Positions 5,936-6,717 of a stretch of DNA of 6,717 nucleotides are shown piece after piece. Each line of letters opens with the position of its first letter. The stretch's first letter is position 1. The stretch is from positions 1-6,717 of the forward strand of contig JABMDG010000192.1 of the NCBI GenBank assembly GCA_015904045.1, read 5' to 3'. The DNA is from Nitrospira sp. (GTDB lineage: Bacteria > Nitrospirota > Nitrospiria > Nitrospirales > Nitrospiraceae). Below the pieces are notes generated by a model. It made no database searches. It had not been told where the DNA came from and saw nothing but the letters and a program-made list of their open reading frames with translations. Both the position numbers and the translations under genes were made by a program.

Positions 5936-6004
5936 CGGACCGACGCTCCATTCTCCACCTGTACGTAATCCTGGTGAATGAGCTGTGCTCTACACAATGG
6001 CTCT

Positions 6005-6034
6005 CGTATAACACAACCGTTGAGAATGCGACAA
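6005..6034 (-). promoter_or_regulatory. Candidate promoter of the ATPase-pyrD operon
   Basis: On the minus strand TTGTCG (6034-6029) and TATACG (6010-6005) each match consensus at four of six positions, with an 18-base spacer. The predicted start, near 5998, gives a leader of about 60 bases to the ATG at 5935. The 167-base gap to comF is the only non-coding space upstream of the operon. The leader includes a small GAGC-TGT-GCTC hairpin at 5980-5990 of unknown meaning. Confidence 0.35.
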
Positions 6035-6036
6035 CC

Positions 6037-6066
6037 TTGACAGAAGCGGCTCGTTACCCCTAAAGA
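6037..6066 (+). promoter_or_regulatory. Candidate promoter of comF
   Basis: TTGACA at 6037-6042 is a perfect -35 hexamer. At 18-base spacing lies TAAAGA (6061-6066), which matches the -10 at only three positions. The start would fall near 6073, about 30 bases before the comF ATG. It sits back to back with the candidate ATPase promoter, whose -35 ends 2 bases away, so one bound protein could affect both. Confidence 0.35.
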
Positions 6067-6102
6067 GTCTCTTGCACACACTCCTGTCCCAGAGGCGGTG
6101 CG

Positions 6103-6717
6103 ATGTCCCTCTCCATAACACCATCATTGCCGGGGCTTCTGCGTCAGGCCGTTCGATTTCTCTTACCGGTCGAGTGCGCGGCTTGTCACACACCGTTAGC
6201 CGATGACCCCATCCCGTACTTCTGCTCCGGATGTTGGAATACGATCGCACCGCCCAGCCCCTCTCGGTGCGCTCGTTGTGACCGCCCGTTCGTCTCTCCC
6301 CTCGCTACGACCTATAGTCCGCAGCATGTCTGCCAATCGTGCCACGAACGGCCCCCCTCCTATACCAAAGCGTGGACGCTTTATCCGTATCGGCCTCCTC
6401 TGCAAGATGCCATTTGCCTGTTCAAATACGGAGGCAAAGTCTCGCTGGCAGCGCCGCTGGCCCGTCTCATGATCGACCGACTTCCGCCACTCGATAACAT
6501 CGATCTGATCATCCCCGTCCCGTTGCATGCCGAGCGGCTGCGCGAGCGGGAATTCAACCAGTCGCTGCTCCTCGCCGACAGGATCGGCCGTCATCTCAAC
6601 ATCCCTGTCTCCTGTACCGCGTTGACTCGGATAGCCCCGACACCGCCGCAGACGACCCTCTCACGGAAGGAACGACTGAACAATCTCCGTAAAGCCTTCT
6701 CCGTCCCACGCCCCGAG
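6103..6717 (+). CDS. comF: ComF family protein (amidophosphoribosyltransferase-like), 3' end outside the window
   Basis: The frame is open from the ATG to the last base (205 residues visible) and is not closed here. Residues 25-80 hold four CxxC pairs, C25/C28, C41/C44, C56/C59 and C77/C80, the double zinc-binding site of ComF proteins. After the linker WTLYPYRPPLQDAICLFKYG (91-110), the phosphoribosyltransferase-like part begins with DLIIPVPLHAERLREREFNQ (134-153) and then TPPQTTLSRKERLNNLRKAF (180-199), both typical of the family. The PRPP-binding loop (VDDxxTTG type) would come next and is not in the window. ComF is needed for DNA uptake in naturally competent bacteria, but homologues are widespread in non-competent ones and the biochemical reaction is unsettled. 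The start is supported by GAGG (6092-6095), 7 bases upstream. It is divergent from the ATPase gene; no other competence gene is visible. Confidence 0.93.
   Translation, partial: MSLSITPSLPGLLRQAVRFLLPVECAACHTPLADDPIPYFCSGCWNTIAPPSPSRCARCDRPFVSPLATTYSPQHVCQSCHERPPSYTKAWTLYPYRPPLQDAICLFKYGGKVSLAAPLARLMIDRLPPLDNIDLIIPVPLHAERLREREFNQSLLLADRIGRHLNIPVSCTALTRIAPTPPQTTLSRKERLNNLRKAFSVPRPE

Noticed and set aside
6196..6594. 132-residue minus-strand frame at the right edge
   Set aside because: It is antisense to comF, whose four CxxC pairs and phosphoribosyltransferase motifs are unmistakable.
1..6717. Mobile element, phage, CRISPR, toxin-antitoxin or defence system
   Set aside because: I looked for transposase motifs, terminal inverted repeats, regularly spaced repeats and paired small toxin/antitoxin genes on both strands and found none.

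Overview
The window is an ordinary-looking, moderately GC-rich bacterial chromosome segment with dense coding on both strands. The protein style (a PilZ protein, a stand-alone LuxR-type HTH, a long FtsX-family permease, a two-zinc-site ComF) fits a Gram-negative such as a Nitrospira-like (Nitrospirota) bacterium. That assignment is an impression from the sequences, not a proof. I see no insertion sequence, phage gene, tRNA, rRNA or CRISPR array.

Layout, left to right. (1) 2-505 (+) is the 3' part of a PilZ-domain gene that begins before the window. (2) 738-872 (+) is a 44-residue single-helix membrane protein with a strong ribosome binding site. (3) 873-990 is a short convergent gap rich in inverted repeats. 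(4) On the minus strand, 3912-1297 encodes an 871-residue ABC permease made of two FtsX/MacB-type halves. It is followed 28 bases later by a 65-residue two-helix membrane protein (1268-1071), and overlapping its end in another frame is a 36-residue hydrophobic reading frame (1101-991). (5) Divergent from the permease, 4030-4308 (+) is a 92-residue regulator that is little more than a LuxR/GerE DNA-binding domain. Its promoter carries a perfect palindrome. (6) Convergent with it, 2 bases away, are pyrD (5240-4311, -), a class 1A dihydroorotate dehydrogenase, and an ABC transporter ATPase (5935-5237, -). These two overlap by 4 bases and form an operon. (7) 6103-6717 (+) is the 5' part of comF, transcribed divergently from the ATPase and running off the window.

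How the genes may work together: the ATPase and the double-FtsX permease are the two parts expected of a YbbA/YbbP- or LolD/MacB-type transporter, which uses ATP to drive movement of lipids, lipoproteins or hydrophobic compounds at the membrane. Here they are separated by pyrD and the LuxR gene, so that they lie in different transcription units. The LuxR gene shares its control region with the permease and may regulate it. PyrD catalyses the fourth step of pyrimidine synthesis and is probably only a passenger in the ATPase operon.

No clearly new system is evident. The points most worth a second look are the split transporter with its embedded regulator and operator-like repeats, the class 1A type of the PyrD, the altered second motif of the PilZ protein, and the overlapping membrane micro-genes at 991-1268.
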